Shown: in pieces, positions 23,520 through 36,420 of the stretch
How positions within the stretch are numbered: the stretch's first letter is position 1
Layout of the letters: each line of letters opens with the position of its first letter
Source: Cymbidium sinense
Taxonomy: Eukaryota; Streptophyta; Magnoliopsida; Asparagales; Orchidaceae
Direction of reading: 5' to 3'
Length of the DNA stretch: 64,000 nucleotides
Assembly: GCA_021442155.1 (NCBI GenBank)
Contig: CM038214.1
Coordinates: 136,252,040-136,316,039, forward strand
The notes under the pieces: model-generated
The model's database searches: none
The model's input: only the letters and a program-made list of their open reading frames with translations
What the model was told of the DNA's origin: nothing
Position numbers and translations under genes: made by a program

Positions 23520-24729
23520 GGTGAAATACCCCGGCGGCGGAGTTTGGGCTCTATCAGACTTCTTCGGACACTTAAGAACCAAATCATTGAAAATAATATT
23601 TTTCCACGATCAATGTGTCTCCGTGATCGAATTCCCAATCTCTCCTTCCATTTTAGAAGGTTCTCTGCCGCCTCGCTATAAGGGATGTGTCTCTTTCAAA
23701 ATATTCTCACCCATCTACAAACACCCAAACTCGCAGATCGAGATGAAAATTATTCCAAGGAGAGTGCCCAAACTCCACCAAAACTCCCACCGTGGGAGGC
23801 TATGCACTCGCTTGGTGGAGATGAGAGGAGAGGTTGATCCAAGAAGAGTGCCCAAACTCCCACCGGGGAGGGCTGCACTCTGGCTTGGTGGAGATGAGGA
23901 GGTAGAAGTTGATCCAAGAAGAGTGCCCAAACTCCCACCAGGGGGAGGGCAATGCACTCTAAGAGGAGAAGAGGAGATGAGAAAAGTGTGTCTTTCCCTC
24001 TTACCTTAGGGGGGTTTTTATAGACCCCTTCTAGGGGCAAAAGCGTAAAATAAACCAAAACCACAAATCAAGGTCACCGTCAGCCTGCTCATGGCTGGTC
24101 TCACATACTCAAGGCCTTCTCCAAGCAGACGCCATGCCCCAGTTCAAGGCCAGATCACATCTCACAAGGCCATAAACGCGTCGGCCATTCCAAATGGACT
24201 GGTCGAATCATTCCAGGTCGAATCTAGCACGGCCGACTCTCGGCCCACGGGTAAAACCGCCCATCGCCCGGTAGTCACGGGAACCTCCGGCCATGATGAA
24301 CCGGCCAGGGTCGAACCGCCGGTCGAAACTATCGCGGCGTTCAACCTCAAGCCGACGCTGAACTGACCCTGACCCGATTCGTAGCTCGACCCGCAAGCGC
24401 ATCAGCGGCAGACGACGGGCTCCGCTCATCGACGGCCTTGCTGCAGAACCGCGAGCGATCTCCCGCCCGCTGACACGACCACGAAGGCCATGACCCGTGG
24501 CGCGGCAAGACGCCGAGTCGGAGCGCCCGCTGGCGCCGGACGCCGCAACCCCTCGTTTCGCACCGGATCAATCCGTAACCTTAAAATATCGCACCCACAC
24601 ATACCTATGCGTATTTGGTACCGCATCGCCACGCTTATAATATTGTGTCATATGAAGATCTGTTTCTCTCAAAATGCGCTTTGATGGACTCTCAAATTTC
24701 ATTGAAGAATTTGTTATTTTCATTTGACA
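23520..24729 (-). mobile_element. LTR D, gypsy-type LTR (minus orientation)
   Basis: Read on the minus strand from TGTCAAATG (24729) to ATTTCACCA (23520), about 1.2 kb with TG...CA ends. It contains a TATA-like promoter (GTCTATAAAAACCCC on the minus strand, about 24010-24025) and a three-copy minisatellite in the transcribed half. No matching 5-bp duplication is found, and its downstream side meets an RNase H fragment rather than a PBS and gag, so it is either truncated or rearranged. The 24091-24366 plus-strand frame inside it is not a gene. Confidence 0.55.
23755..23960 (-). repeat. Three-copy minisatellite in LTR D (75-84 bp)
   Basis: Copies start at 23755, 23839 and 23914 with CCAAGAAGAGTGCCCAAACTCC (plus-strand reading). 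Each includes a CACTC...TTGGTGGAGATGAG segment. Confidence 0.8.
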
Positions 24730-24738
24730 TATATTTTT

Positions 24739-25500
<762 letters not shown>

Positions 25501-26064
25501 ATTTTTTTTCATAATTTTGAATTTACTTAAGAATTAGATCAGGAATCATAAGAGAATTCAAGAGATAAATACTCAAACAACTTTTACTTATAAATATGAA
25601 ATAAAGGATGTATTTAAAAGAGTGGTGTCTTACAAAAATATATTGCATTATTATTTAGAAATTATATTTTAATTTTATTAAAAAAAATTAATATAAAAGT
25701 TATATTTTTTTAATTTGATTTTATGGAATGTGCATTAACTATCAAGAAAATTACGATCTAATTTTTTTAAAATTTTAAAAAAATATTATAGATAACAGCT
25801 TCTTCTTTTGTAATATTTTCATCAATAATTTTTAAATAACTGCAGTTGCTCTAAAAAAAACTCAAAGAGTGCATTCAATTCTCACTACAAAAATTTTATT
25901 GGTTCAACCATTGAACCCTAGGAAAAAAAAAAAATCTTTCCCCAATTTCAGTCATAAGCCAAAAGTCCTTCACAATGCATCATCCAATGAGCTACGAAAT
26001 GGTGCTTTGTTATTCACACCTATTCCAATGGTTGTTTTGCTTTGCTATTGACGCCTATGAAGGG

Positions 26065-26106
<42 letters not shown>

Positions 26107-26406
26107 ATAATTTGATTTTTAAATTTAAACATTTTCATCCATATGAGATGCTTATTATTAATTTCTTCTAAGCTTTATTAGCTTGGCCTTATTTTTTTAA
26201 TTTCTTTCTTAAAACTAAATATAATAATTTAAATGTTTGTGTTGATGAATGAAAATCAGCTTTTGATGTTTGGTAAAAAATATTGAGATTAAAAGTTTTA
26301 GAATTTTATGTGTAATAGTTGGAACCGCAGTGGAAGAGTCGGTGTCATCCCCCTTATCTCTTGATGCTTGATCCTCTAATCTCTCTCGATGTTAGCTGAA
26401 GTTGGT
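25501..26406. other. AT-rich spacer
   Basis: No gene or element recognised, apart from a (GA)n microsatellite at about 26069-26101 on the plus strand. Confidence 0.5.
26069..26101 (+). repeat. (GA)n microsatellite
   Basis: About 33 bp of GA dinucleotides. Confidence 0.9.
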
Positions 26407-27300
26407 GAGCGTGTGTTCGAGCCGATTTCAAGCCGAGCCATAGTCGGCTCGAAATCAGCTCGAAAATGGGTAATTCAGCTCGAGCTCGAATCGTGGCTCG
26501 AAAGTTTCAAGTCCGAGCCGAGTCGGATCAAATCAAGCTCGAGCTCGATCGCTTGATCGAAACGAGCGGAATCCAGAGCAAAATCCAAACGAACCGGCTC
26601 GAAATGCAAACGAACCGGCTCGTTCGGCTCGAAAATGAAATCCAGGCTGAGAGAAGGAATTTTTAATAGCAAATTTTTGGCATATGTAATAACTGAAAAA
26701 AAAAACATGAATGCTTAAAGAACCGAAACATCCCAAATCAATCGCGCACGTAAACATCCCCAAATCAATGGGAACCTCAAATAATGAAATAACATATACA
26801 ATTGAAATAACCAATGTAATACTTATAATCAAGAAATGAAAAAAGACAAATTTGAGCAAGGAAGCAAACCAAGCATGCAAGGATCGATCACCACCGATCG
26901 AAATCAAAGCAAACCAAGCACTCACATCGACGACGACGATACGCGACGCGCACCCACTTAAAAAAACTAGGCACGACCGGAGAAGTGAGAACGGAGAACC
27001 GGGAGAAGGAAGAACTGAGAAAGGAGTCGTAAGTCGAAATGGGTGTCGAGGGTATTAGAATAGAATTAATGGAATTTAAACCGCCGTCAATTAATTGGAC
27101 GGCGATCTATTTTCGAGCTCATGACAAGCCCTCCCGCTCACTTCGATCCGCTTATAGCCAGAGCAAGCGAAGTTCGGCTGAAATAAATTAACCACATTTC
27201 GCTCGAAAATCGCTCGTTGCTTCGAGTCGATCTCGATTCGAGCCCAAGTTCGAGTCGACTTTCGAGCGAGCCACAATCTTCGGGCTAATTTCTCAGCCCT
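26407..27300. mobile_element. Non-autonomous DNA element with GCTCGA-rich inverted ends (hAT-like)
   Basis: Both ends are packed with GGCTCGA/TCGAGCC motifs in opposite orientation (26423-26640 and about 27110-27275), enclosing an unrelated 450-bp centre. The right end reads, inward, TAGGGCTGAGAAATTAGCC, resembling the start of plant hAT elements. Candidate 8-bp flanks (AGCTGAAG and GCTAAGGG) match only weakly, so superfamily and boundaries are tentative. No transposase frame is present; the 26466-26666 and 26533-26925 frames are repeat artefacts. Confidence 0.45.
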
Positions 27301-28438
27301 AGCTAAGGGGATCCATTTTCTTATAAGGAAAAAAAATATTGCGCCTCAAATATTAAGTGCCTTTTGAGATCACTTATATTTTTTACTTTTATCTTTATTG
27401 CATTTTATTTATATTTTGATTCAAAATAAAATATGTTTGGCAGTGATTTATTTTAAAGGCACTCAAACAACCCTAATAATTATTTTGAATATTTAAAAAA
27501 AAAAAGATAATTACATACATAACATTCAAAACTTATATATTGACATCCAATTCATTTTCTTTAAACTAACGTAATGTGAATTTTAATATTTGAGTGAAAA
27601 TTTAAAAAAAATAAAATAAAGAGTGCTTTTTTTGTAAATATTTATATTTTGAGTGCTATATGTATGTCATTGCCCCTTTAAAAATGAGTTAATTTATTTT
27701 TAAAAAATAAAAATCTTCAAAATATACTAAACATATATAAAATTGATCTCAAATAAGCTTTAGTTATTATTGATTAGTTATTATTCAACTTATGAAATAC
27801 CTTATTCTAATTATTAGGGTTTTGTAATATTCTATTCAAAGAACAGGTAAATCAAAAAAAGTTATTCCATATAGAATTGGAAATTCTAATATGCCAGCAG
27901 TTCATGAATTACTTTATTATTTAATTATAGTACATAATCATTATTCTAGTATAATAATGTGCGATGCATTGCTGGTTTCAGGAAGAATTCCAATAATCTA
28001 GAAAGAGCCGTTAGACTTGAAAAATTAAATATTCATGAAAGAGCCGTTAGACTTATATTTAGGGTGTTAACATTCACCTAAAATGTTCAAGTCAGGTTTC
28101 AAAAAAGAAAAAAAAAATCATGTTCGAGTCATGAAGATAATCTGTTAATAAAGACAGACAATTCTCTACAGAAATAATGATGAACATATTACATTTCATT
28201 AAAAAAAAAAGTCGATGAAATCATTGAACCGGTGAGGGATCTCTTGCAAATCATCCCAACCAGAGGAAGGATCAACATTACATTATCATCAGAAAACCAT
28301 CTGTATGACAGTAAAAATAAAAATTTCATCCAGAATGCCCGAACAGCTCAATCCTCAGTAAAATCACTGAAAACACCATAAAGACTAACCGAGTTTGATA
28401 GACAGTCAGAAGAACTAATCTTCCAATTTTCAGCCTAA
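27301..28438. other. AT-rich spacer and cyclin 3' UTR region
   Basis: No coding sequence. A short direct repeat GAAAGAGCCGTTAGACTT occurs at about 28000 and 28038. The roughly 250-300 bp before 28439 probably contain the cyclin 3' UTR (minus strand), but no polyadenylation site could be chosen. Confidence 0.45.
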
Positions 28439-31400
28439 CTACTCTGATCGATCATCGAAGAACTCTGATGGCATGACTGGGGGGCAATACTTCTTGGCCA
28501 CGAATTTGTACTGTAGGATCAGAGGGCATGAAATTACCTGAGAATGTTACCCTACGAGCGATGAAAATGAAGAAAAGGGAGCAAAAAAGATTGCTAATAT
28601 ACCTTGTGTTGGCTATATTTTTCCCTTATAGCAGGCAAATTGTTGCTGGAACCGTTGCAACACAGACGATGCAGAGACTTCACACAGTCGCACAGTTGAG
28701 ATGGTTTGTACTGTGTGTAATGTGTAAGTGTTGCATTCTGAAGCGTGATTATGAATTCATATTAACATAGTGTTGGAACAGCTAAGATAATTGTAAGGAA
28801 AGAGAGAATCAAGAATTACCCAGGGCTTCTTGGTTGGTTGGAGTATGAATTTCGAAAGAAACACAGAAGAAGCAGCAATTTGAGATGGTGCAAAGCAAAG
28901 CATGTTGTACTCTGGGAGTGAAAGCTCGGCAACATAACTAGCTAGGAATTCTAGCTGAAGTGAAGGAGCCTGAGGGACAAATGGTGAGAAAAACAATGAG
29001 TGAATATAGGAAATGCTGACAGGAAAGCGAACATTATTATTATTATTATTATTACCTCATCGGAGCATTGAGCAACCCGAACAAATCTCCTGTCAAGATC
29101 AAGCAGGATAGAGATCATGAGCAGTTGAGAAGACTGCCTGCTAAGGCTTCAACAGGAGTGGGAAATGATAGGCTAAGCTTACCTCAAGAAACACTTGATC
29201 GTAGGGGTTGTCATTTCAAACTTCAGATACTTCAGAACAGCAGCTTCCATTTGTAAGACCTGAGAAAACAAGATTTAGTAGGAGGTCTTAATGACGGGAA
29301 TGAAAAAGCTTTGGGGGTGGGGGGCTTTTGTATACCTCTTCTTTGAAATATGTATTGTCTGTTATATAACAGAATTCTTCTACTTGTGGAGCACAAATCT
29401 CTTCATATTTCCTGAAAATATATACATAAAAATATAAGAAAAAAATCATGGAAGATTATCTGTGAAATTAATGGACCAGACAGACTACATACGCTGCAAT
29501 AAACATGCCGGCAACTCCCAATAGCTGCAAACGTTGGCGATTAATCTCATTTCCCGAAAGATACCGGTCAATATAGTTTACTGTGAGATACAAGGTATCA
29601 GGTGCAAGCCGATATTCTTCTGCAACCTGAATTTCCATAACCAACAAAAAAATTTGAGAATACTAACGCCAAAAGGAATTGCAACCAAAAAGATACAAAT
29701 CAGGCAAATACCTCGACTAGCCAGTCTATTAGAATGGCACGCATGCTTGCATTTATGTCCTTTTGAACTCTATCCATGAAATCCGTAGAAGCTCTTTTCT
29801 TAGTCTGCGGGAGAAGTACCACAATTAATTGCCTAGCAGTGATCAAATTAAGCATAAATATAGAACAATCATCTGAGGTACAACGCATCAAAAGTCAAAT
29901 TGAAGTTCCAGATTTCAAGTTTTCTATCCCTCTGCACAATAAAATCATGTCCTGCTGATGCAATAGTGGCAACAAATAAAAGTATCAACGATTAAAGATT
30001 GGCTCAGTAAAATATACCGAACTGTCCTATTTTCCCTAAACATCAAGCATTTTTCTTTCATGACTGCAACTTTCCTTCCATTAATTTTAGCCACCATGAC
30101 CTCTCAATTAAAGAATGTAAAATTATGAAAGCAAAAAGCTATCTTAGCTAAACAAATTCTAAAACGGAAAAGAATTAAAAAGTCAATAAGATGGCCAGTT
30201 AATGACTAACAAATTGCCCTAATAACATATTAAAACATTAAAATCAATCAACTTTAAAATGAAATAACTACCTCAGCTAAGCGTAAATGTTCGTAAACAT
30301 CACAAGCAAGTGATGCACACAACTGGGGATCTTCCTGATTATCATCAACATTTGCAATATTTACAGCCGCATCTATTGCAACAGGAACATCACTCTTCCA
30401 AGCATTTCCTGGTAGATGTTTGAAGAAACACTTTAAATCGATAAATCAACAGGATAATGATGGGGAAAACAAGATAGAAGTACTAAGGCAGGATGTTTTC
30501 CCATATGTGAAGCTGAAGAAAAAGCATTGTAGTGGCGCAATAAACTATCCATCATATAGTCTGCTGGAAAACATACCATTTGAATCAACATGATCTGAAA
30601 TGTGGAGGTTATACGTTGCTTGTCTCTCCAATGACGCCACAATTGAAGAATCACCATGGTCAATATATTCAAACTCAGGACTCTTCAAAGAATCACAAGT
30701 TGACATAGACTCATCCATAGACTCAGAATCATCAGAGTGAATTGGGGATTTAACATTGCTGCAGGGAACAAGAAGGGGAAATGCAGCAGCAGTTTGCCCA
30801 ACTCTAATTGAGGGTGTAGTAGTCCTTGATACATTAGAAGCTGGTTTGGCGAGTGATGGAAACTTAGCAGAGTCACGTTGAAAATTTTGGTTTGAGCTGC
30901 TCACAGAAGATCCCTTCCGCACTTTTGATGCTGAACTGGTAGTAGTGACCTTCTGAATTTGCAAATTAATTTACTTTAATAATGTAGAAGAGAAAAGAGT
31001 TCAAAAAATAACAATTTGGCACTGTTCATGCAGCTAAATTTATCTTAAGTTTGTAAAGCAATTTCTTATCAAGTGTAATGGCCACAATATTAACGAGATA
31101 CTTAAACGATCAATTCAAACAACAGATGCAGCGAGTCCTAATATTAAATTCTTTAACACAAAAGGACAAAAAAAATTGACTATCATTTAATATCTGACAG
31201 AGAAAAAATGTTCCTTTCTAATGGGGTATTTATGTTCCCCAGTCATCAAAGATGGTCTGCCTTAAGTTTTCACAAAACTAATAAACTTAAAAATAGAGTG
31301 ATCGACTGCTTGATGTGGAATTTACCATAAGTTTCCATGTTTTCTGTAAAAGTATGAAGAAGGTTTTAGATAAATTGTACATTCTTGGAGTTTGGACTCA

Positions 31401-33262
31401 TACTCGAGTACGTATACTTTTCTTATAACCTTCACAAGCATAAAGCAGATTTAAATTATAACCATGAATGATGAAACAACGTCCAGAAAATCTACTTCAA
31501 AATTAAGATTCATGAAAAGTACTAAGGATCACGAAAATATTTAGTTCAGTTCACATTAGATAATTAAAAATTATTTTGGTGTTAAAATATTAAAAAGTAG
31601 TTTACTCATAGGCTCACACTTTTGGGTCAAAAATGTATGTGATCGTTAATATATATTTTCTAACTTTGGATCCTATTTCATTCTCACTCTCCCAACAAGT
31701 GGTATCAAGCAAATGTTTTGACTCAAACTGAGTAGTTCATAGCTCCTATGGGTTGTTCCTCTTTTCCACTATAGTTGAGCAAGATTTAAAAGCAAGTGTC
31801 TCATAGGAATCTCCATTAAATTTAGTGGCCTCTTGATGAGTGATATTTTATGAGCTTTTGTTTGAAGGGGAGTGATGGACAACACAGAGTTCTTATGTGA
31901 GGGTAGATGGTTAGCACATGTGACATTATTGGCTTTAGTTACAACTTAGTTACAAAATATGTAATGTTGAGATATCAAATGCCTTGCCTTCACCTATAAG
32001 TTTAGGGGCTATTAGGGATCAATTTTATTTTGTGTTTTTTATTTTTTTCTTTTATGTTAATGTTTACTTTAACATATTTTTTAGGTGTTTTTTTTTTTTG
32101 AAAACAAATAGCAATGTTTTTAAAAATACTCAAAATAAATCTCGGATGTTTTGAGTGCATTTAAAAAATCTATCACCACTAAGCATATTTTAATTCAAAC
32201 GGTAACATAGACAAAACAAAATATAAAAAAAAAAAACTAAAAACAAAAAGTGATCCCTAACTGCCACTATGTGTTTGAGTTGAAAATGAATTCGACTACA
32301 GGTGTATCAGGCTCAAATTTGGTCCCCTCCATTATTCATTCAAAATTACTATTATTAAACTATGGACAAATAGAAATAAACATGTTAGAAAGAGACATAA
32401 AGTAACGAAAAAACTGATGATATACTCGGTAACAAAACTAAACAAAACGATTAAAAACGTTTGGAAACGAGAAAGATCGTTACTGTATTTACATGTCTAT
32501 TTGAAGCAACATTCTAGGAAAAAGTAACAGCTGAATGCGTTATCTTTTGTCGGAACTTTAAACAAATAAATATTGATGTTGACTCAGAACTCTCTGAAAA
32601 CGATCATTTAAATTGAGTTTTGACGTACATACTTCGCTAAATTCCCAATTCAAATAATTTCGAAATTATATTAGTGTAATACGTATTTAATCAAGATCTC
32701 AAAAACTCTAACTCCAAAGAACAGAGTAACAGCAGAAAAGCCAATCAATGAAAGATTTTAGAAATAAAAAAAAAAAACTTTCATGGAACTTTCAAAAGGA
32801 TCTTGAGTACCGTTTTGTACGGTAGCATTGGAATGAAAACATAGACACTGATAATGGCTAACATATAATGCTCTGTTTCTGTGACCCATCTCGGCGAGCA
32901 ATCATCAAGCATGCTATGGAAAAAAATCGACATAACAAGAACATGAACATTTTACTACAAAACAAGATGCAACTATAAACCCTAAAACACATTTCTTGCA
33001 CTGATTAAAATATTCAAAATAGCTAAGAGTTCATTAAACTAATTCAAACTTCACCCACATTGAAACCCTTCGCCGCCGGCAGCCGAGAGCCGCTTCTCCC
33101 CGCATTGCACTGATTAGTCAGATTACCGAGCGCCACCCTTTTCTTGGCCTGCTCTGGCGCAGATACCGATACCTTTGCCGCATTCTCCACCGCTGGCCGT
33201 TTCGCTAGAGACGAAGACGCCGACGAGGACGAGAACGATGAGCGCCGATTCACTCCTGACAT
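28439..33262 (-). CDS. A-type cyclin (CYCA1-like), 11 exons, apparently intact
   Basis: Mitotic A1-type cyclin, a regulatory subunit of CDKs in S/G2/M. Exons (minus): 33262-33050, 30952-30577, 30408-30272, 29804-29712, 29626-29493, 29411-29336, 29259-29183, 29089-29056, 28969-28820, 28737-28603, 28510-28439. Together 1497 bp, 498 residues plus stop, with GT-AG introns. The exon 1 donor (33050) was chosen to keep the frame; other phase-0 donors are possible. The destruction box RVALGNLTN is at residues 42-50, for APC/C-driven turnover. Cyclin_N spans about 225-355 and includes KKRASTDFMDRVQKDINASM and MRAILIDWLVEV across the exon 4/5 junction. Cyclin_C spans about 357-480 with LEFLASYVAELSLPEYNMLC and CDCVKSLHRLCC. 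Length fits the family (about 500). The 2.1-kb first intron carries a MITE. Confidence 0.93.
30953..33049 (-). other. Cyclin intron 1 (2.1 kb) with transposon remnants
   Basis: The largest cyclin intron. It contains a Tourist-like MITE (32015-32257) and, at about 31690, AGTGGTATCAAGC, which resembles a copia primer-binding site but has no element around it that I can define. No reading frame of interest. Confidence 0.6.
32015..32257. mobile_element. Tourist/Harbinger-like MITE in cyclin intron 1
   Basis: A 243-bp unit with inverted ends GGGATCAATTTTATTTTGTG and, read in reverse, GGGATCACTTTTTGTTTTTA. The flanking triplets are TTA on the left and TAA on the right, the target type of PIF/Harbinger elements. 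Interior AT-rich and non-coding. Confidence 0.55.
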
Positions 33263-33576
33263 ATCCGAATCACGAAAACCAAAACCCTACCGCAGCCTTC
33301 AATATCTCGCTCCCCTCCCGGCCTTTCTAGCTACCAAGAACAAGCAAGAATGCCAAGGAGGAGCTGGCGGAGCAAAACCCTAACCAGACCCCTAGATCTC
33401 TGGAAAGAAGAGATCGAGAGTTCAAATGGGATCAAAGCAAGAACGGGTTCACCGCTTCAGCGAAAATCCTCTTACTTCCTCTCTCTCTCTCACTCACTCT
33501 CTCCCTCACTCTTCTAGCTCCCAATCTGCCGAACAAGAAGACCGAAGGGGAAGGAGCGGAGAGGAATTCGAATGGT

Positions 33577-33585
33577 CTATATAAA
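33577..33585 (-). promoter_or_regulatory. Possible TATA box of the cyclin gene
   Basis: TTTATATAG on the minus strand, about 315 bp upstream of the ATG. It would place the transcript start about 30 bp nearer the ATG and leave a 5' UTR of roughly 280 bp. The intervening DNA is CT-rich on the plus strand (33480-33510). Confidence 0.4.
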
Positions 33586-33636
33586 AATATTGTGAGGGGA
33601 GGGAACGCAGTGATTTGAATTGTTTGACGATCAAGA

Positions 33637-33641
33637 CCGTT
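33637..33641 (-). promoter_or_regulatory. MSA-like core AACGG upstream of the cyclin
   Basis: TGAACGGTC on the minus strand contains the AACGG core bound by three-repeat MYB factors that drive G2/M genes. A second core lies at 33814-33818 (TTAACGGTA). Both are in the transcribed orientation upstream of the TATA-like site. Two short cores can occur by chance; position and gene type raise their interest. Confidence 0.35.
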
Positions 33642-33813
33642 CATCAGTAGGCAAGTGCCACGTCATTAAAGCGGAGCGTAGCGTAGCGGCACGTGCGCTT
33701 CAGTTTTTGTTCGCATGTGGGAACTTTGAAACGAGAGGGTGAGCAGAGGGGGTGAGAGAATTGTCGGTGAAGGTACCGCAATCTTTTAAATTTCGAACTC
33801 GAAAGAGAGCCTA

Positions 33814-33818
33814 CCGTT
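33814..33818 (-). promoter_or_regulatory. Second MSA-like core AACGG upstream of the cyclin
   Basis: GTTAACGGTAGG on the minus strand, about 550 bp upstream of the cyclin ATG. It fits the AACGGT half of the mitosis-specific activator consensus, but not its 5' part. A G-box CACGTG at 33690-33695 lies between the two MSA cores. Confidence 0.35.
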
Positions 33819-33829
33819 AACACCTTGGA

Positions 33830-33945
33830 TCTGTATAGTTTGAAACTTTGAATCGAACAGTTAAAGACTATGCCAGGTGATTAAACGCCTACGGTAATTA
33901 ATAGAGCTTCGTATTTTATTTACTTCTCTCTCTCTCTCTCTCTCT

Positions 33946-33986
<41 letters not shown>

Positions 33987-36420
33987 AAAAGAAAAAATCA
34001 ATTCTTATAATTACAAAGTAGGTAATTAAAATTATATTTTCCAAATTATTTAATTTTATGTCATAAATAATAATAATATTATTTTTAATATATATTTTTA
34101 AATAGTTTCAATAACATTAATATTGTGTATAATAATAAAAAATTATAGTTTAGTTATTTAAAATATGGTTTTGGTGCCTATAAGTTTTAAGAATTCTTTA
34201 TTTTGAGATAATTTAAACTTGATATGTTTTCAGATGTGATTTAATTAGTCAAGTCACATTATTAATAAAAAAATGCTTAAATTAAATTATTAATTAAAAC
34301 ATAAAATCAAATAATTATAAGACTTGAAAACTTATTTATTTTTAATAATACAGCTCTTATTTTAAATATTTTGCTTTTTTACATTCTAAATAATTATTAA
34401 AAATTCTCTTGTTCTTCATTCAAAGAAAAAATGATATCAAATCAATATATTGTGATAATTAATGTGTTACATTTCAGAATCAACTAATCAAAACTTGATT
34501 TTTAATTTTGTGTCTGACATATAATCTTCTCAATAATGAAAGAGAAAAGATTTAGATTAGTAACACACAATTCTTATGCGTTTATATATATATATATATT
34601 CTACCTAAAAAAAGTAAATATTTATTAAAATATTAAATTCACATAAATATAGGCATTGAAAAAACGATATTACAAAAAGAAAAAACGATATTACAAGATT
34701 CAACATTCAATTGATTAACTTCATTCGCATAAAAATATGATTAATGGGGGAGAGAAGACAAAGTGGGGTGATCCAATAATATTCAAAAGAAAATTTTGTA
34801 GGGCATCGTGATGTAGTTTGGTTTATTATAAATTAAAAAATTATTTATTTTTATTGGAGATGAATATAATATATAAAAAACCAATTAAAGTCTATGTTAT
34901 ATTTATCTCAAAGAAAAAATAAGCTTTCAACTAAAAAGTACCTCTATATTTTTGTCTGTGAATTTAATATTAAATTAATTCAAATATCTGAAAAATAATT
35001 AAATAGTCCCAACAAAACATGCAGAGAAAAAAAAATCATGTAGGATTCATTGGAAAATTATTAAAAAGTGATTGCAATATTTGAAATATATTTTGACAAC
35101 ATCTATGCAGTCCGATTTTGTGAGCATAATTTAAGAAAATAAAAAACCAGATTGTAAGGTTACCAACCTTTTACAGTGTGATATTTTGTCGACATCAGCT
35201 TTTTCATAGGAGCTTAAAGTGCGATTTTCAATGCATCTCACTAAACTCAAACGGTCAGAATTCTGTTGCTTATCACTTAATTAAAAAAAACATTTAAGAG
35301 TAGGTGATATATATATATATATATATATATCAGTATGCAGATTACAATATACAAGTAATATATTAGCCAATAAAATGATGTAACAAAAATTTTCACTGAT
35401 TTTGTGCGATAAAGAACTACATGGTCTCAAACAATGATATTGCCAGTAAAATCACTTCTGACAAAATATGGCTTATTGAGAAGAAATATAATACAAATTG
35501 ATTAAAAACTAAAAAGAAAATATCACTGAAGAAAGAAGATGATTACAACTTTCTCAAAATAACTAAATAATACCAAAACTATGACAATTTCTGCCTCGAG
35601 TTTTGTACATTGCTACAATCTTACGTGAATTAAGAATCAACAAATTTACCATCACAGGAACTGTAATAAGAGTTGAAAAAGAAGAACGTGTAGTTAGGGT
35701 TTCATCATGATTAGCATTGGAAAACAAAATTCTTTGAATAATGGGAAGTAATGCAAATCAAAATGAAGCCCAGAAATATGAGAAAGCTCTCAAAATTCGT
35801 TTCAATGATAAAGAGAGACAAGCAATATGAAAAACTTAAGGCAGGGTGGTGCAGAAACTATGCATGAATGTTCAATTGGCAATCCGACATTAATCTACCA
35901 AAAAAAAAAAATTGAAAAAAAAATATATCTGACTTGAAGAAATATGGTTAAGGTTGAAGAAAAGGGGCATTCAGAATAGAAGACATTACCGGAAGGATTT
36001 GGCAATCCCTGAAAGGATTCATTGATGCCGAATTAAAGACTAAGTAGGTTTAAAGAGGGAATTGAGGATATGGGGCAGCTTCTGGAAGAAGAATAGTGCC
36101 ACTGAAGGTGAAAAATACTCAGCGACACGCTTATAACTAACTGAATCCTGAGCTCCCAGTATTGGCAGTTTTTTTCTACGACAGTTAGCAGTCTTTTTGA
36201 ATTTCCAGCAAGCTCAATTTGGAAGCTTCACAGCAGGAAATGCACTCAGGATGACCGGCCAGCCAGCGAGCGGCGGGCACAATGGCATCAACCTAAGGGA
36301 ATGAGAACAGCAGCAATCATCTGAAGTTGATGGAAGCAAAAAAAATAAAGGATATTTTGAATTAGAAGAAGAAAGTGCAATGGTTTTATGGACAGAAATA
36401 TTCAAGAAATTTACATGAAT
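33830..36420. other. AT-rich spacer between cyclin promoter and FAB1 3' end
   Basis: No coding sequence. Contains a (TC)n(TA)n microsatellite (33928-33984), a MITE end of the TTTACATACATACCACACAATTC family (about 34556-34600), a short duplication of AAAAACGATATTACAA (about 34665-34695), and a TA run (35309-35331). The final few hundred bases would include the FAB1 3' UTR on the minus strand. Confidence 0.5.
33928..33984. repeat. (TC)n(TA)n compound microsatellite
   Basis: A TC run of about 22 bp leads directly into about 32 bp of TA. Confidence 0.9.

Noticed and set aside
24091..24571. GC-rich frames between LTR segments
   Set aside because: Overlapping frames on both strands with no family similarity, inside LTR D.
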